DNA from: Streptomyces sp. S.PB5 | GTDB taxonomy: Bacteria; Actinomycetota; Actinomycetes; Streptomycetales; Streptomycetaceae | Reading direction: 5' to 3' | Assembly (NCBI RefSeq): GCF_030403745.1 | Contig: NZ_JAQMWP010000005.1 | Location: 186,001 to 250,000 of the forward strand | DNA: 64,000 nucleotides | Shown here: piece by piece, positions 18,570 through 26,372 of the stretch | How the letters are laid out: each line of letters opens with the position of its first letter | Numbering within the stretch: position 1 is the stretch's first letter | Translations under genes and position numbers: made by a program | The notes under the pieces: model-generated | What the model saw: only the letters and a program-made list of their open reading frames with translations | Told to the model about the DNA's origin: nothing | Databases searched by the model: none

Positions 18570-20243
18570 GTGGGCAAGAGAAGGCGCGTCGCCGAGCGAC
18601 GTAGGACGAATCGCCCCGCCGTGATCGGCGGGATGATCGCCGTGGTCGTCGGCGGCGCGGGCTTCGCCGGGTACGTGCTGTACGGCGGCGGCGCGGCGGC
18701 CGACGACCGGACGTCCTCGGCCGCCGACCAGAAACCGAAGGTCAGGACGGGCCCGCTGTCGGCGAAGGAGGTCGACGGCGCGGCGCGGACCTTCCTGACG
18801 TCCTGGCAGTCGGGCAAGGTCGCGCAGGCCGCGGCGGTCACCGACGACTCGCCGGCGGCCACGGCCCTGCTCACCGGCTACGCCAAGGACGCCCACCTCA
18901 AGGGCGTCACCCTCACCCCGGGCACCCCGACCGGCGGCAAGGTCCCCTTCTCCGTGAAGGCGACGGTGTCGTACAAGGGCACCAGCAAGCCGCTGACGTA
19001 CGACAGCTCGCTCACCGTCGTACGGAACACCGCCACCGGGAAGCCGCAGGTCCAGTGGCACTCCGCGGTCGTCCACCCCGATCTGGAGGACGGCGACACC
19101 CTGGTCACCGGGGAGGCCGGGACGCCGCCGGTCAAGGCGGTCGACCGGGACGGGGGCGAGATCACCGAGGAGAAGTACCCGTCGCTGGGCTCGGTCCTGG
19201 ACGGGCTGCGGGAGAAGTACGGCAAGAAGGCCGGCGGCAAGGCGGGCGTCGAGCTGCAGGTGATCCGGGGCAAGGAGTCCAAGGCGGACAAGTTGTCCGA
19301 CAAGACCCTGCTGACGCTGACCAAGGGCACGCCGGGCACGGTGAAGACGACGCTCAGCCCGACCCTGCAGGCGGCCGCCGAGGCGCAGGTCGCGAAGAAG
19401 GCGAAGTCGTCGGTGGTGGTGCTGCGGCCGTCGACCGGGGAGATCCTGGCCGCCGCGAACGCCTCGCACGGCTTCAACGTCGCCTTCCAGGGCTCGCTCG
19501 CGCCGGGTTCGACGATGAAGGTGATCACCTCGTCGCTGCTGATCGAGAAGGGGCTCGCGTCGGCGGACAAGGAGCATCCGTGCCCGAAGTACTTCACGTA
19601 CGGCGGCTGGAAGTTCCAGAACGACGACAAGTTCGAGATCAAGGGCGGCACCTTCAAGGCGAGCTTCGCCCGGTCCTGCAACACCGCCTTCATCAGCCAG
19701 GCGCCTGACCTGGACAACGACTCGCTGACCAAGCAGGCCCAGCAGGTCTTCGGCCTGTCCATGAACAACTGGGCGGTCGGTGTGCCCACCTTCGACGGCT
19801 CGGTGCCGGTGCAGTCGCAGGCGCAGATGGCGGCCTCGCTGATCGGCCAGGGCGGGGTCCGGATGAACCCGCTGAACATGGCGTCGGTGTCGGCGACCGT
19901 GGAGTCGGGCGTCTTCAGGCAGCCGTACCTGGTCTCCCCGGACGTGGACGGGCGCAAGCTGGCGACGGCCTCGCGCACGATGTCGTCGGGCACGCTCTCG
20001 CAGCTGCGGGAGCTGATGTCGTACACGGCGGCCTACGGCACCGCGGCCGAGGCTATGCAGGGGGTCTACGGCAACGTGGGCGCGAAGACCGGCTCGGCGG
20101 AGGTCGACGGGCAGAAGAAGCCCAACGGCTGGTTCACGGCGTACCGCGGCGACCTCGCGGCGGCCGGTGTGGTGCAGGCGGGTGGGCACGGCGGTGACAC
20201 GGCGGGCCCGATCGTGGCGGCGCTGCTGAAGACGGGCAGCTGA
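18570..20243 (+). CDS. Penicillin-binding protein, class B-type transpeptidase (copy 2)
   Basis: 557 residues, same layout as the gene before it: basic N-terminus, one helix (~20-40), NTF2-like domain and transpeptidase with STMK (Ser ~314), SCN (~369) and KTG (~506). I take the GTG at 18570, which follows GAGGACCGAGGACA; an ATG seven codons earlier lacks a ribosome site. The two genes are separated by about 100 bases and read in one direction, so they probably arose by tandem duplication. Its stop codon lies inside a 14-bp triplicated sequence. The next gene on the opposite strand is ssgE, a sporulation-septum protein, which hints at a role in sporulation wall synthesis (inference). Confidence 0.93.
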   Translation: MGKRRRVAERRRTNRPAVIGGMIAVVVGGAGFAGYVLYGGGAAADDRTSSAADQKPKVRTGPLSAKEVDGAARTFLTSWQSGKVAQAAAVTDDSPAATALLTGYAKDAHLKGVTLTPGTPTGGKVPFSVKATVSYKGTSKPLTYDSSLTVVRNTATGKPQVQWHSAVVHPDLEDGDTLVTGEAGTPPVKAVDRDGGEITEEKYPSLGSVLDGLREKYGKKAGGKAGVELQVIRGKESKADKLSDKTLLTLTKGTPGTVKTTLSPTLQAAAEAQVAKKAKSSVVVLRPSTGEILAAANASHGFNVAFQGSLAPGSTMKVITSSLLIEKGLASADKEHPCPKYFTYGGWKFQNDDKFEIKGGTFKASFARSCNTAFISQAPDLDNDSLTKQAQQVFGLSMNNWAVGVPTFDGSVPVQSQAQMAASLIGQGGVRMNPLNMASVSATVESGVFRQPYLVSPDVDGRKLATASRTMSSGTLSQLRELMSYTAAYGTAAEAMQGVYGNVGAKTGSAEVDGQKKPNGWFTAYRGDLAAAGVVQAGGHGGDTAGPIVAALLKTGS

Positions 20244-20270
20244 AGACGGGCAGCTGAGGACGGGCAGCTG
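20226..20270. repeat. 14-bp repeat in triplicate at the PBP stop codon
   Basis: CTGAAGACGGGCAG occurs at 20226-20239 and 20240-20253 and, with one change, at 20254-20267. The stop TGA (20241-20243) comes from the junction of units one and two. The array runs up to the ssgE stop at 20275. Confidence 0.9.
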
Positions 20271-20274
20271 TCGG

Positions 20275-20625
20275 TCAGGACGTGACGGGGGTGGCCGTGT
20301 ACGTCCGGCGCAGGAACCTGAGCAGGGTCTTCGACTCGAACTGCACGACGGAGACGCCCTGCGAGGAGTGGAACTCGACCACGGCCTGGACCCGTCCGCA
20401 GGGCCACACCCTTACGTCCCCGGCCTCGACCGGGGCACGCAGGCCCTTCTCCAGCAGCTCGCGCTGGAAGGTCCATTCGTGCGGCCCCGGCAGTCCGACG
20501 CGCACCGCGCGCGGGTCGCTGTCGGGGTCGTAGCGCAGGACGACCGGGACGGCCTCGGGTTCCGCGACCGCGAGGTCGGTGTCCGTGACGATGTGGGCTC
20601 GCGCGTACTGTTCGACTACGGACAT
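20275..20625 (-). CDS. ssgE: SsgA-like sporulation cell-division protein (SsgE type)
   Basis: 116 residues, the size and whole-length pattern of SALP proteins, which exist only in morphologically complex actinomycetes and steer septum formation and wall remodelling during sporulation. Family landmarks include VPVVLRYDPDSDPRAV near residue 27, HEWTFQRELLEKGL near 49 and a short basic C-terminus. Its position just downstream of two tandem PBP genes matches SsgE of S. coelicolor, which I recall as implicated in spore dispersal. The ATG at 20625 has AAGGGG upstream. It is divergent from the nickel/cobalt importer across 178 bases. Confidence 0.9.
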   Translation of the reverse strand: MSVVEQYARAHIVTDTDLAVAEPEAVPVVLRYDPDSDPRAVRVGLPGPHEWTFQRELLEKGLRAPVEAGDVRVWPCGRVQAVVEFHSSQGVSVVQFESKTLLRFLRRTYTATPVTS

Positions 20626-20767
20626 CGGAACGGCCCCTTACGCTGCGTGACCTGTGCGGAAGCTGTGCGCCCGCTTCCTCTCCAATGTCGCATATTTTTC
20701 GGATCGCGCTCCTGGACGCCGGACATCGTCGGGCATCTCACATGCACGATGCACGAGTGGCTCGCTC

Positions 20768-20784
20768 TTGCAAAAGGTTCGCAT
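20768..20784 (+). promoter_or_regulatory. Candidate Nur (nickel-responsive) operator
   Basis: TTGCAA-aaggt-TCGCAT matches the Streptomyces Nur box (tTGCaa-N5-ttGCAA) at 10 of 12 positions with the exact five-base spacer. It ends 19 bases before the GTG of the nikMN-like gene, in or next to the promoter. The consensus is recalled from the S. coelicolor literature; binding here is inference. Confidence 0.5.
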
Positions 20785-20803
20785 TAAGCCACATCATCGT
20801 GGG

Positions 20804-21871
20804 GTGCATGTGCCTGACGGATTCATCGACGCCCCCACGTCCGCCGCCGCCGGAGTGGTCGCCGCCGCGGCCGTCGCGGTGTCCCTGCGCGGCGCCCGCC
20901 GCGAACTCGACGAGCGCACCGCGCCGTTGGCCGGCCTGGTGGCGGCGTTCATCTTCGCCGTGCAGATGCTGAACTTCCCCGTCGCCGCGGGGACGAGCGG
21001 CCATCTGCTGGGCGGCGCCCTCGCGGCGATACTCGTCGGACCCTTCACCGGGGTCCTCTGCGTCTCCGTCGTCCTGCTCATGCAGGGCATCCTCTTCGCG
21101 GACGGCGGCCTGACCGCGCTCGGCGTCAACATCACCGTCATGGCCGGGGTCACGACGGTCGTGGCCTACGCCGTCTTCCGCGGCCTGGTGAAGGTGCTGC
21201 CGCGGGGCCGGCGCTCCGTCACGGTCGCCTCCTTCAGCGCCGCGCTGCTCTCCGTGCCCGCCGCGGCCCTCGCCTTCACCTTCATCTACTGGATCGGCGG
21301 CACCACCGACGTCGCCATCGGCAAGGTCGCCACCGCCATGGTCGGCGTGCATGTGCTGATCGGCATCGGCGAGGCCACGATCACCGCGCTGACGGTCGGC
21401 GCCGTCGTCGCCGTACGCCCGGACCTGGTGTACGGGGCGCGCGGACTGCAGCAGCGGCTCAAGCTGCGGGTGAACGGCGAGCTCGTGGACGTACCGGCGC
21501 CCGATGAGGCGCGCACGGCGCCCGTCGCGGCGCGCACCTCCCGGCGCGCGCTGTGGCTCTCCGGTCTCGCCACCTCCCTCGTCCTCGCCGGAGTCGTCAG
21601 CTTCTACGCCTCCGCCAGCCCCGACGGCCTGGAGAAGGTCGCCTCCGACAAGGGCATCGACAAGAACGTCGAGGAGCACGCCGCCGCGGACTCGCCGCTC
21701 GCCGACTACGGCGTGAAGGACGTCGACAACGCCCGCCTGTCCGGGGGGCTGGCGGGCGTGATCGGCGTGGGCGTGACGGTGGTCGCGGGCACGGGCGTGT
21801 TCTGGGCCGTGCGCCGTCGTCGTGCGCACGACGTCTCCCCGTCCGGCACGGCCGTCGGTTCGAGCGCCTGA
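20804..21871 (+). CDS. nikMN: ECF transporter substrate-binding membrane protein, NikM-NikN fusion
   Basis: 355 residues. The start MHVPDGFIDAPTSAAAG is the signature CbiM/NikM N-terminus, in which the amino group and His2 bind Ni or Co. Several membrane helices follow to about residue 220. The C-terminal third is an extra module with ASPDGLEKVASDKG (PDGLE domain) and a final helix before RRRR. The PDGLE module corresponds to NikN, a marker of nickel rather than cobalt ECF systems, so nickel is favoured. The GTG at 20804 places the protein exactly at MHVPDG; the ribosome site is weak, and a -10-like CATCAT lies six bases before the start. The T component begins two bases after its stop. Confidence 0.88.
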   Translation: MHVPDGFIDAPTSAAAGVVAAAAVAVSLRGARRELDERTAPLAGLVAAFIFAVQMLNFPVAAGTSGHLLGGALAAILVGPFTGVLCVSVVLLMQGILFADGGLTALGVNITVMAGVTTVVAYAVFRGLVKVLPRGRRSVTVASFSAALLSVPAAALAFTFIYWIGGTTDVAIGKVATAMVGVHVLIGIGEATITALTVGAVVAVRPDLVYGARGLQQRLKLRVNGELVDVPAPDEARTAPVAARTSRRALWLSGLATSLVLAGVVSFYASASPDGLEKVASDKGIDKNVEEHAAADSPLADYGVKDVDNARLSGGLAGVIGVGVTVVAGTGVFWAVRRRRAHDVSPSGTAVGSSA

Positions 21872-21872
21872 C

Positions 21873-22634
21873 ATGGGGGCCGGGCACGCGCACAGGCTCT
21901 ACCGGCACGGGCACTCGGCCGTGCACAGCCTGCCGCCGCACACGAAACTCGCCGCGGTCTTCTGTTTCGTCGTGGTCGTCGTCTCCACCCCGCGCGAGGC
22001 GATGTGGGCCTTCGCGCTGTACGCCGTCCTGCTGGGCGCCGTCGCCCGCCTCGCGCGCGTGCCCGCCGGGTTCGTGCTCAGACGGCTGCTCATCGAGGTG
22101 CCGTTCGTGGCGTTCGCGGTGCTGCTGCCGTTCGTGGCGGAGGGCGAGCGGGTCGAGGTGCTCGGGCTCTCGCTGAGCGTCAGCGGGCTGTGGGGCGCCT
22201 GGAACGTGCTCGCCAAGGGCACGCTAGGCGTCGCCGCCTCGGTCCTGCTGGCCGCCACCACCGAACTGCGTGAACTCCTGCTCGGCCTGCAGCGCTTGAA
22301 GCTACCGCCGCTGCTCGTGCAGATCGCGTCCTTCATGATCCGCTACGGCGACGTCATCACGGACGAGATGCGGCGGATGCGGATCGCGCGGGAGTCACGG
22401 GGGTTCGAGGCGTCCGGCGTGCGCCACTGGGGTGTGCTGGCGAAGTCGGCGGGGGCGCTGTTCATCCGCTCGTACGAGCGGGGCGAGCGCGTCCACCTCG
22501 CCATGGTCAGTCGTGGGTACGCCGGTTCGATGCCGGTCATCGACGAGGTGACCGCGTCGCGGGCGCAGTGGACGTACGCGTTCGCGCTGCCGGGTGCGGC
22601 TCTCGTCGTATGTCTGCTGGGATGGATGCTGTGA
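21873..22634 (+). CDS. nikQ: ECF transporter T component (CbiQ/NikQ type)
   Basis: 253 residues with four or five membrane helices. The conserved cytoplasmic Ala-Arg-Gly-type coupling motifs of T components appear as RMRIARESRGF (~residue 170) and HLAMVSRGY (~210), which contact the ATPase. The N-terminus HSLPPHTKLAAVFCF is typical of CbiQ. The ATG is two bases after the previous stop and its own stop overlaps the start of the ATPase gene (GTGA at 22631), so translation is coupled. The module transports whatever metal the NikMN subunit binds. Confidence 0.92.
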   Translation: MGAGHAHRLYRHGHSAVHSLPPHTKLAAVFCFVVVVVSTPREAMWAFALYAVLLGAVARLARVPAGFVLRRLLIEVPFVAFAVLLPFVAEGERVEVLGLSLSVSGLWGAWNVLAKGTLGVAASVLLAATTELRELLLGLQRLKLPPLLVQIASFMIRYGDVITDEMRRMRIARESRGFEASGVRHWGVLAKSAGALFIRSYERGERVHLAMVSRGYAGSMPVIDEVTASRAQWTYAFALPGAALVVCLLGWML

Positions 22635-23443
22635 GTGAGTTGGACGCCGTGAGTGGGCCGGACGCCGTGAGTGGGCCGGACGCCGTGACCGCTTCCCTCG
22701 AGGTCTCCGGCCTCGCCTACGCCTACCCCGACGGCCACCAGGCGCTGTTCGGCGTGGACTTCTGCGTCGCGCGCGGCGAACGCGTCGCGCTGCTCGGCCC
22801 GAACGGCGCCGGCAAGACCACCCTCGTCCTCCACCTCAACGGCATCCTGACCGGCGGCGCGGGCACGGTGAAGGTCGCCGGACTGCCCGTCGGCAAGCAG
22901 CACATGGCGGAGATCCGGCGCCGCGTCGGGATCGTCTTCCAGGACCCGGACGACCAGCTCTTCATGCCGACGGTCCGGGAGGACGTGGCCTTCGGTCCCG
23001 CCGCCGCGGGCGTGAAGGGCGCGGAGCTGGAGGCACGGGTCGACCGTGCGCTGGCGCAGGTCGGCATGACGGAGTTCAAGGACCGCCCGCCGCATCACCT
23101 GTCGTTCGGCCAGCGCCGCCGGGTCGCGGTGGCGACGGTGCTCGCGATGGAGCCCGAGATCCTCGTCCTGGACGAGCCGTCCTCCAACCTCGACCCCGCC
23201 TCCCGCCGCGAACTCGCCGACATCCTGCGCTCCCTGGACGTGACCGTGCTGATGGTCACCCACGACCTCCCGTACGCCCTGGAGCTGTGCCCGCGCTCCC
23301 TGATCCTCTCCGAGGGCGTCATCGCGGCCGACGGCAAGACCGCCGACCTGCTCTCCGACGACGACCTCATGCACGCCCACCGCCTGGAACTGCCCTACGG
23401 CTTCGATCCGCGTTCGGTCTCTGGGGCACCCGCGCGTCCGTGA
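22631..23443 (+). CDS. nikO: ECF transporter ATPase (CbiO/NikO type)
   Basis: 270 residues. A single ABC domain with Walker A GPNGAGKTTL, Q-loop VFQDPDDQLF, signature HLSFGQRRRVAVA and Walker B ILVLDEPSSNLD. The LSFGQ signature and QDPDDQ loop are typical of ECF ATPases. The GTG at 22631 overlaps the nikQ stop; however, an 18-base repeat supplies further in-frame GTG codons at 22649, 22667 and 22685, so the real start could be any of four. The first ~20 residues are repeated DAVSGP blocks outside the ABC fold. Probably energises nickel uptake for enzymes such as Ni-superoxide dismutase or urease (inference). Confidence 0.92.
   Translation: MSELDAVSGPDAVSGPDAVTASLEVSGLAYAYPDGHQALFGVDFCVARGERVALLGPNGAGKTTLVLHLNGILTGGAGTVKVAGLPVGKQHMAEIRRRVGIVFQDPDDQLFMPTVREDVAFGPAAAGVKGAELEARVDRALAQVGMTEFKDRPPHHLSFGQRRRVAVATVLAMEPEILVLDEPSSNLDPASRRELADILRSLDVTVLMVTHDLPYALELCPRSLILSEGVIAADGKTADLLSDDDLMHAHRLELPYGFDPRSVSGAPARP
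22643..22690 (+). repeat. 18-bp tandem repeat at the nikO start
   Basis: GACGCCGTGAGTGGGCCG at 22643-22660 and 22661-22678, with a third copy beginning at 22679 (GACGCCGTGACC). Each carries an in-frame GTG, and the repeat encodes DAVSGP. Confidence 0.9.
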
Positions 23444-23453
23444 GAATGGGCGC

Positions 23454-24221
23454 GTGACGAACGAGGAGAGGCCTGGGGCGCGTGGGACGGGGGTGCGCGA
23501 GCCGGGGGTGCGCGCGGTGGAGAGGGCGCGCGATGTGCGGGTGCGCGCGGAGGGGGCCTGCGACGCGGGCGGGCCTGTCGTGGAGGCTGCTCGCGACACC
23601 GGTGGGCTCGCCGCGGCAGGGGCTCACAGCACCGGCGTGCCCGTCGTGGAAGCTGCTCGCGACACCGGCGTGCCCGCCGCGGCAAGGGCTCGCGCAGAAG
23701 GCGTGCGCGCCGAGGGGGTGTGCGTGGAAGGGGCGCGTCCCGAGGGGGCGCGCTCTGATGGGGCGCGCGCAGCGCACGAAGGGTCGCTGCTGCTCGACGA
23801 GCAACTGTGCTTCGCGCTGTACGCCGCCCAGCGCGCCGTGACCGCCGCTTACCGCCCGCTCTTGGAGGAACTCGGCCTCACCTACCCGCAGTACCTCGTC
23901 CTCCTCGTCCTCTGGGAGCGTGGCGAGACGACGGTGAAGGAGCTGGCGGCCGCGCTCCGGCTCGACTACGGCACGGTGTCGCCGTTGCTCAAGCGGCTGG
24001 AGAGCGCCGGGGTTGTGCGCCGGGAGCGCGCGGCCCACGACGAGCGCTCAGTACTCGTCGCGTGCACCGGGCGCGGCGAGGAACTGCGGGAGCGAGCGGC
24101 GCGCGTACCGGGCGCCCTGCGCTCGGCGACCGGCCTCGACGTCGCGGACGTCGCGAGGTTGCGCGAGGAGCTGTGGGAGCTGACGCAGAGGGCGCACGCG
24201 GCGGCCGAGCGCCCCATCTGA
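23454..24221 (+). CDS. ohrR: OhrR-type MarR regulator with long low-complexity N-terminal extension
   Basis: 255 residues. From about residue 109 the protein is a standard OhrR: LLLDEQLCFALYAAQRAV with the peroxide-sensing Cys (~119), then LEELGLTYPQYLVLLVLWE, the winged helix (KELAAALRLDYGTVSPLLKRLE) and DERSVLVACT. OhrR represses ohr until an organic peroxide oxidises that Cys. The first ~108 residues are Ala/Arg/Gly/Val-rich and include a 22-codon duplicated block (PVVEAARDTG twice). A usual OhrR is ~150 residues, so the true start may lie near residue 105, although no ATG is seen there. The GTG at 23454 lacks a clear ribosome site. The target ohr is the next gene, across a repeat-filled gap. 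Confidence 0.85.
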   Translation: MTNEERPGARGTGVREPGVRAVERARDVRVRAEGACDAGGPVVEAARDTGGLAAAGAHSTGVPVVEAARDTGVPAAARARAEGVRAEGVCVEGARPEGARSDGARAAHEGSLLLDEQLCFALYAAQRAVTAAYRPLLEELGLTYPQYLVLLVLWERGETTVKELAAALRLDYGTVSPLLKRLESAGVVRRERAAHDERSVLVACTGRGEELRERAARVPGALRSATGLDVADVARLREELWELTQRAHAAAERPI

Positions 24222-24260
24222 CCTCCCCGCACCACATCTGCCCTCCTCACGCCTCTCCCT

Positions 24261-24480
24261 GGCGCCCCGCGCCCCTTCCCGACACCCCACGCCCTTCCGG
24301 ACACCCCACGCCCTTCCCGGCACCCCACGCCCCCTTGCGACGCCCGCGCCCCTTCCCGGCATCCGGCGCCCTTCCCGACACCCCACCCCCCTCCCGACAC
24401 CCCACGCCCCTTCGCGGCACCCCACGCCCTCTTGCGACGCCCGCGCCCCATCTCGGCACCTCACGCCCCCCTCGCCAGTC
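24261..24480. repeat. C-rich 19-20-bp tandem array between ohrR and ohr
   Basis: About eleven diverged units of 19-20 bases, consensus GACACCCCACGCCCCTTCCC. A near-identical 34-base block recurs at 24319-24352 and 24416-24449, showing a ~97-base higher-order period. The top strand is almost free of G runs and the bottom strand has many GGG/GGGG runs. It fills most of the 381-base gap between ohrR and ohr and has no credible coding sequence. Confidence 0.85.
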
Positions 24481-24544
24481 GGCACACCCCCGTGAGCTCC
24501 TGTTACCCACGGTCGCTACCCCCTGGTAACCCCACCTCCACCTA

Positions 24545-24556
24545 CCGGTCGGTACC
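24545..24556. promoter_or_regulatory. Inverted repeat in the ohr promoter region
   Basis: TACCG-gt-CGGTA lies near 24543-24554, some 50 bases before the ohr ATG, followed by GTGCAC and GTGCGCAC palindromes. It is a reasonable place for an OhrR operator, but the sequence does not match the AT-rich OhrR site known from Bacillus. Confidence 0.3.
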
Positions 24557-24602
24557 TTGTGCACGATGTTTTTGTGCGCACCTGTTCTGGGGGGAGCCAG
24601 CC

Positions 24603-25058
24603 ATGACAGCCACGAATGAGGAAGCCGCCGTCGACACCCGTCCGACGAAGATCATGTTCGTCGCCGAGGCCACCGCCCACGGCGGCCGGGACGGCTATGT
24701 CACCAGCCAGGACGGCCAGATCGAGCTGAAGGTCGCGATGCCGCCGCAGCTGGGCGGGGACGGCAACGGCACGAACCCGGAGCAGCTCTTCGCGGCCGGC
24801 TACAGCTCCTGCTTCCACAACGCGCTGATCCTGGTCGGCAACCGGGAGGGCTACGACCTGACCGGTTCCACGGTCGCCGCGAAGGTCGGCATCGGCCCGA
24901 ACAGGCACCGCGGCTACGGCCTCGCGGTAGCGCTCAGCGTCTCTCTCCCGGTCCTCGACGCGGACCTGGCGGCGAAGCTGGTGGACGCGGCCCACCAGGT
25001 CTGCCCGTACTCGAACGCGACCCGGGGGAACATCGACGTGACGATCCTGCTTGGCTAG
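24603..25058 (+). CDS. ohr: Organic hydroperoxide resistance protein (peroxidase)
   Basis: 151 residues, OsmC/Ohr family. Ohr reduces organic hydroperoxides using a reactive Cys pair and lipoylated partners. The two active-site cysteines are in AGYSSCFHNAL (~70) and HQVCPYSNATRGN (~134), and the partner Arg/Glu region (NPEQLFAAGY) is present. The ATG at 24603 has a strong GGGGGGAG ribosome site. The OhrR regulator is the adjacent upstream gene in the same direction. The first ~12 residues are slightly longer than in typical Ohr proteins. Confidence 0.95.
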   Translation: MTATNEEAAVDTRPTKIMFVAEATAHGGRDGYVTSQDGQIELKVAMPPQLGGDGNGTNPEQLFAAGYSSCFHNALILVGNREGYDLTGSTVAAKVGIGPNRHRGYGLAVALSVSLPVLDADLAAKLVDAAHQVCPYSNATRGNIDVTILLG

Positions 25059-25115
25059 AGGAGAGGCACCGGGAGCCACCGGGAGCCACCCGGCAGCGCG
25101 AACAGGAGCACGGAC

Positions 25116-26270
25116 GTGGACGTGAACGGCACGGTCGAAGAGGGCTTCGAGCCGGTCAGGGAAGCGTTCGTCAGGAACTTCGAGACGCTCGGGGACCAGG
25201 GCGCCGCGGTGGCCGTCTACCGGGACGGGCACAAGGTCGTCGACCTGTGGGGCGGCACCAAGGACGTCGACGGCACCGAGCCGTGGGTGCAGGGCACCGC
25301 CCAGATCATGCGCTCGGCGACCAAGGGCGTCGCCGCCGCCGTACCCCTGATGCTCGCCCAGCGCGGGCTGCTGGACCTGGACGCGCCGGTGGCGGCGTAC
25401 TGGCCGGAGTTCAAGGCGCGCGGCAAGGAGCGGGTGCTGGTCCGGCAGGTGCTGAACCACCGGGCGGGGCTGCCGGTGCTCGACCGCCCGCTCACGCCCG
25501 AGGAGGCCCGGGACCCGCTGAAGGGGCCCGAGGCGGTCGCCGCGCAGGCGCCCGTCTGGGAGCCCGGCACGGACCACGGGTATCACGCGCTGACGTACGG
25601 CTGGCTGCTGGACGAGCTCGTGCGGCGGGTCACGGGGGCCGGAGCCGGTGAGTGGATCGCGTCCGAGATCGCCGGACCGCTCCGCGCAGCTCTGTGGCTG
25701 GGGCTGCCGGAGTCGGAGGCGTACCGGGCCGGGCGGGTGGGCCGGGTCGAGGGGCCCGAGCCCGCGAACGCGCTGCGGGCCCGGCCGAAGCGTTCGGTGA
25801 CCGAGGCCTACACCGACCCCGGCTCGCTCACCAACCGCGCCTTCGGGGCGATCACCCCCTTCCCGGACCAGAACGACCCGGCGTACCGCGCGAGCGCGCT
25901 GCCCGCGACGAACGGCGTCGCGACGGCGGACGGACTGGCCCGTTTCTACGCGGCGACGATCGGCGAGGTGGACGGCGTACGGCTGTTCACGCCGGAGACC
26001 GTCGAGGCGGCGCGCGCGGAGGAGTCGGCCGGACCGGACCGTGTGCTGGTGATCAGCACCCGTTTCGGCCTCGGCTACATGCTGCACGGCAGCGCCTCAC
26101 CGCTCCTCGGTCCGGGCTCCTTCGGCCATCCCGGCCGCGGCGGCGCCCTCGGCTTCGCCGACCCCGCCTCGGGCATCGCGTTCGGCTATGTCACCAACGG
26201 CCTGCGCAGGACGGTGACGGCGGACCCGCGGGCGCAGGCCCTGGTGCGGGCGGTACGAGCAGCCCTTTAG
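25116..26270 (+). CDS. Serine hydrolase of the beta-lactamase/EstB family
   Basis: 384 residues, cytoplasmic (no signal peptide). The Ser-x-x-Lys nucleophile motif is MRSATKG (~residue 66) and the conserved Tyr is in HGYHALTYGW (~155), with GSFGHPGRGG near the C-terminus in place of the KTG-type triad. This places it with class C beta-lactamase-like esterases such as EstB rather than true beta-lactamases. Substrate unknown. The GTG start at 25116 follows ACAGGAG. The 57-base gap from ohr contains a duplicated ACCGGGAGCC and no terminator, so read-through from ohr is possible. Confidence 0.9.
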   Translation: MDVNGTVEEGFEPVREAFVRNFETLGDQGAAVAVYRDGHKVVDLWGGTKDVDGTEPWVQGTAQIMRSATKGVAAAVPLMLAQRGLLDLDAPVAAYWPEFKARGKERVLVRQVLNHRAGLPVLDRPLTPEEARDPLKGPEAVAAQAPVWEPGTDHGYHALTYGWLLDELVRRVTGAGAGEWIASEIAGPLRAALWLGLPESEAYRAGRVGRVEGPEPANALRARPKRSVTEAYTDPGSLTNRAFGAITPFPDQNDPAYRASALPATNGVATADGLARFYAATIGEVDGVRLFTPETVEAARAEESAGPDRVLVISTRFGLGYMLHGSASPLLGPGSFGHPGRGGALGFADPASGIAFGYVTNGLRRTVTADPRAQALVRAVRAAL

Positions 26271-26282
26271 CCGTGCCCCGGC

Positions 26283-26372
26283 GACCAGACGCGGATCGGT
26301 GACCAGACATGCCCCGGCGACCCGACGTGGATCGGTGACCAGACGCGGATCGGTGACTAGACGTGGATCGGG
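26283..26372. repeat. 18-bp tandem repeat, five units, at two gene ends
   Basis: Five consecutive 18-base units from 26283, consensus GACCAGACGCGGATCGGT; unit two diverges most. The last unit supplies the stop codon and final codons of the DUF1876 gene on the minus strand. The array lies between two convergent genes. Confidence 0.9.

Noticed and set aside
20626..20803. Cobalamin riboswitch upstream of the nickel/cobalt importer
   Set aside because: The 178-base gap contains no B12-box core and is short for the full structure; a Nur-like box fits better.
24261..24480. CRISPR array
   Set aside because: Units are contiguous and diverged, with no unique spacers and no cas genes.
25116..26270. 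True beta-lactamase
   Set aside because: No signal peptide and no KTG triad in the expected place; EstB-like esterase features instead.
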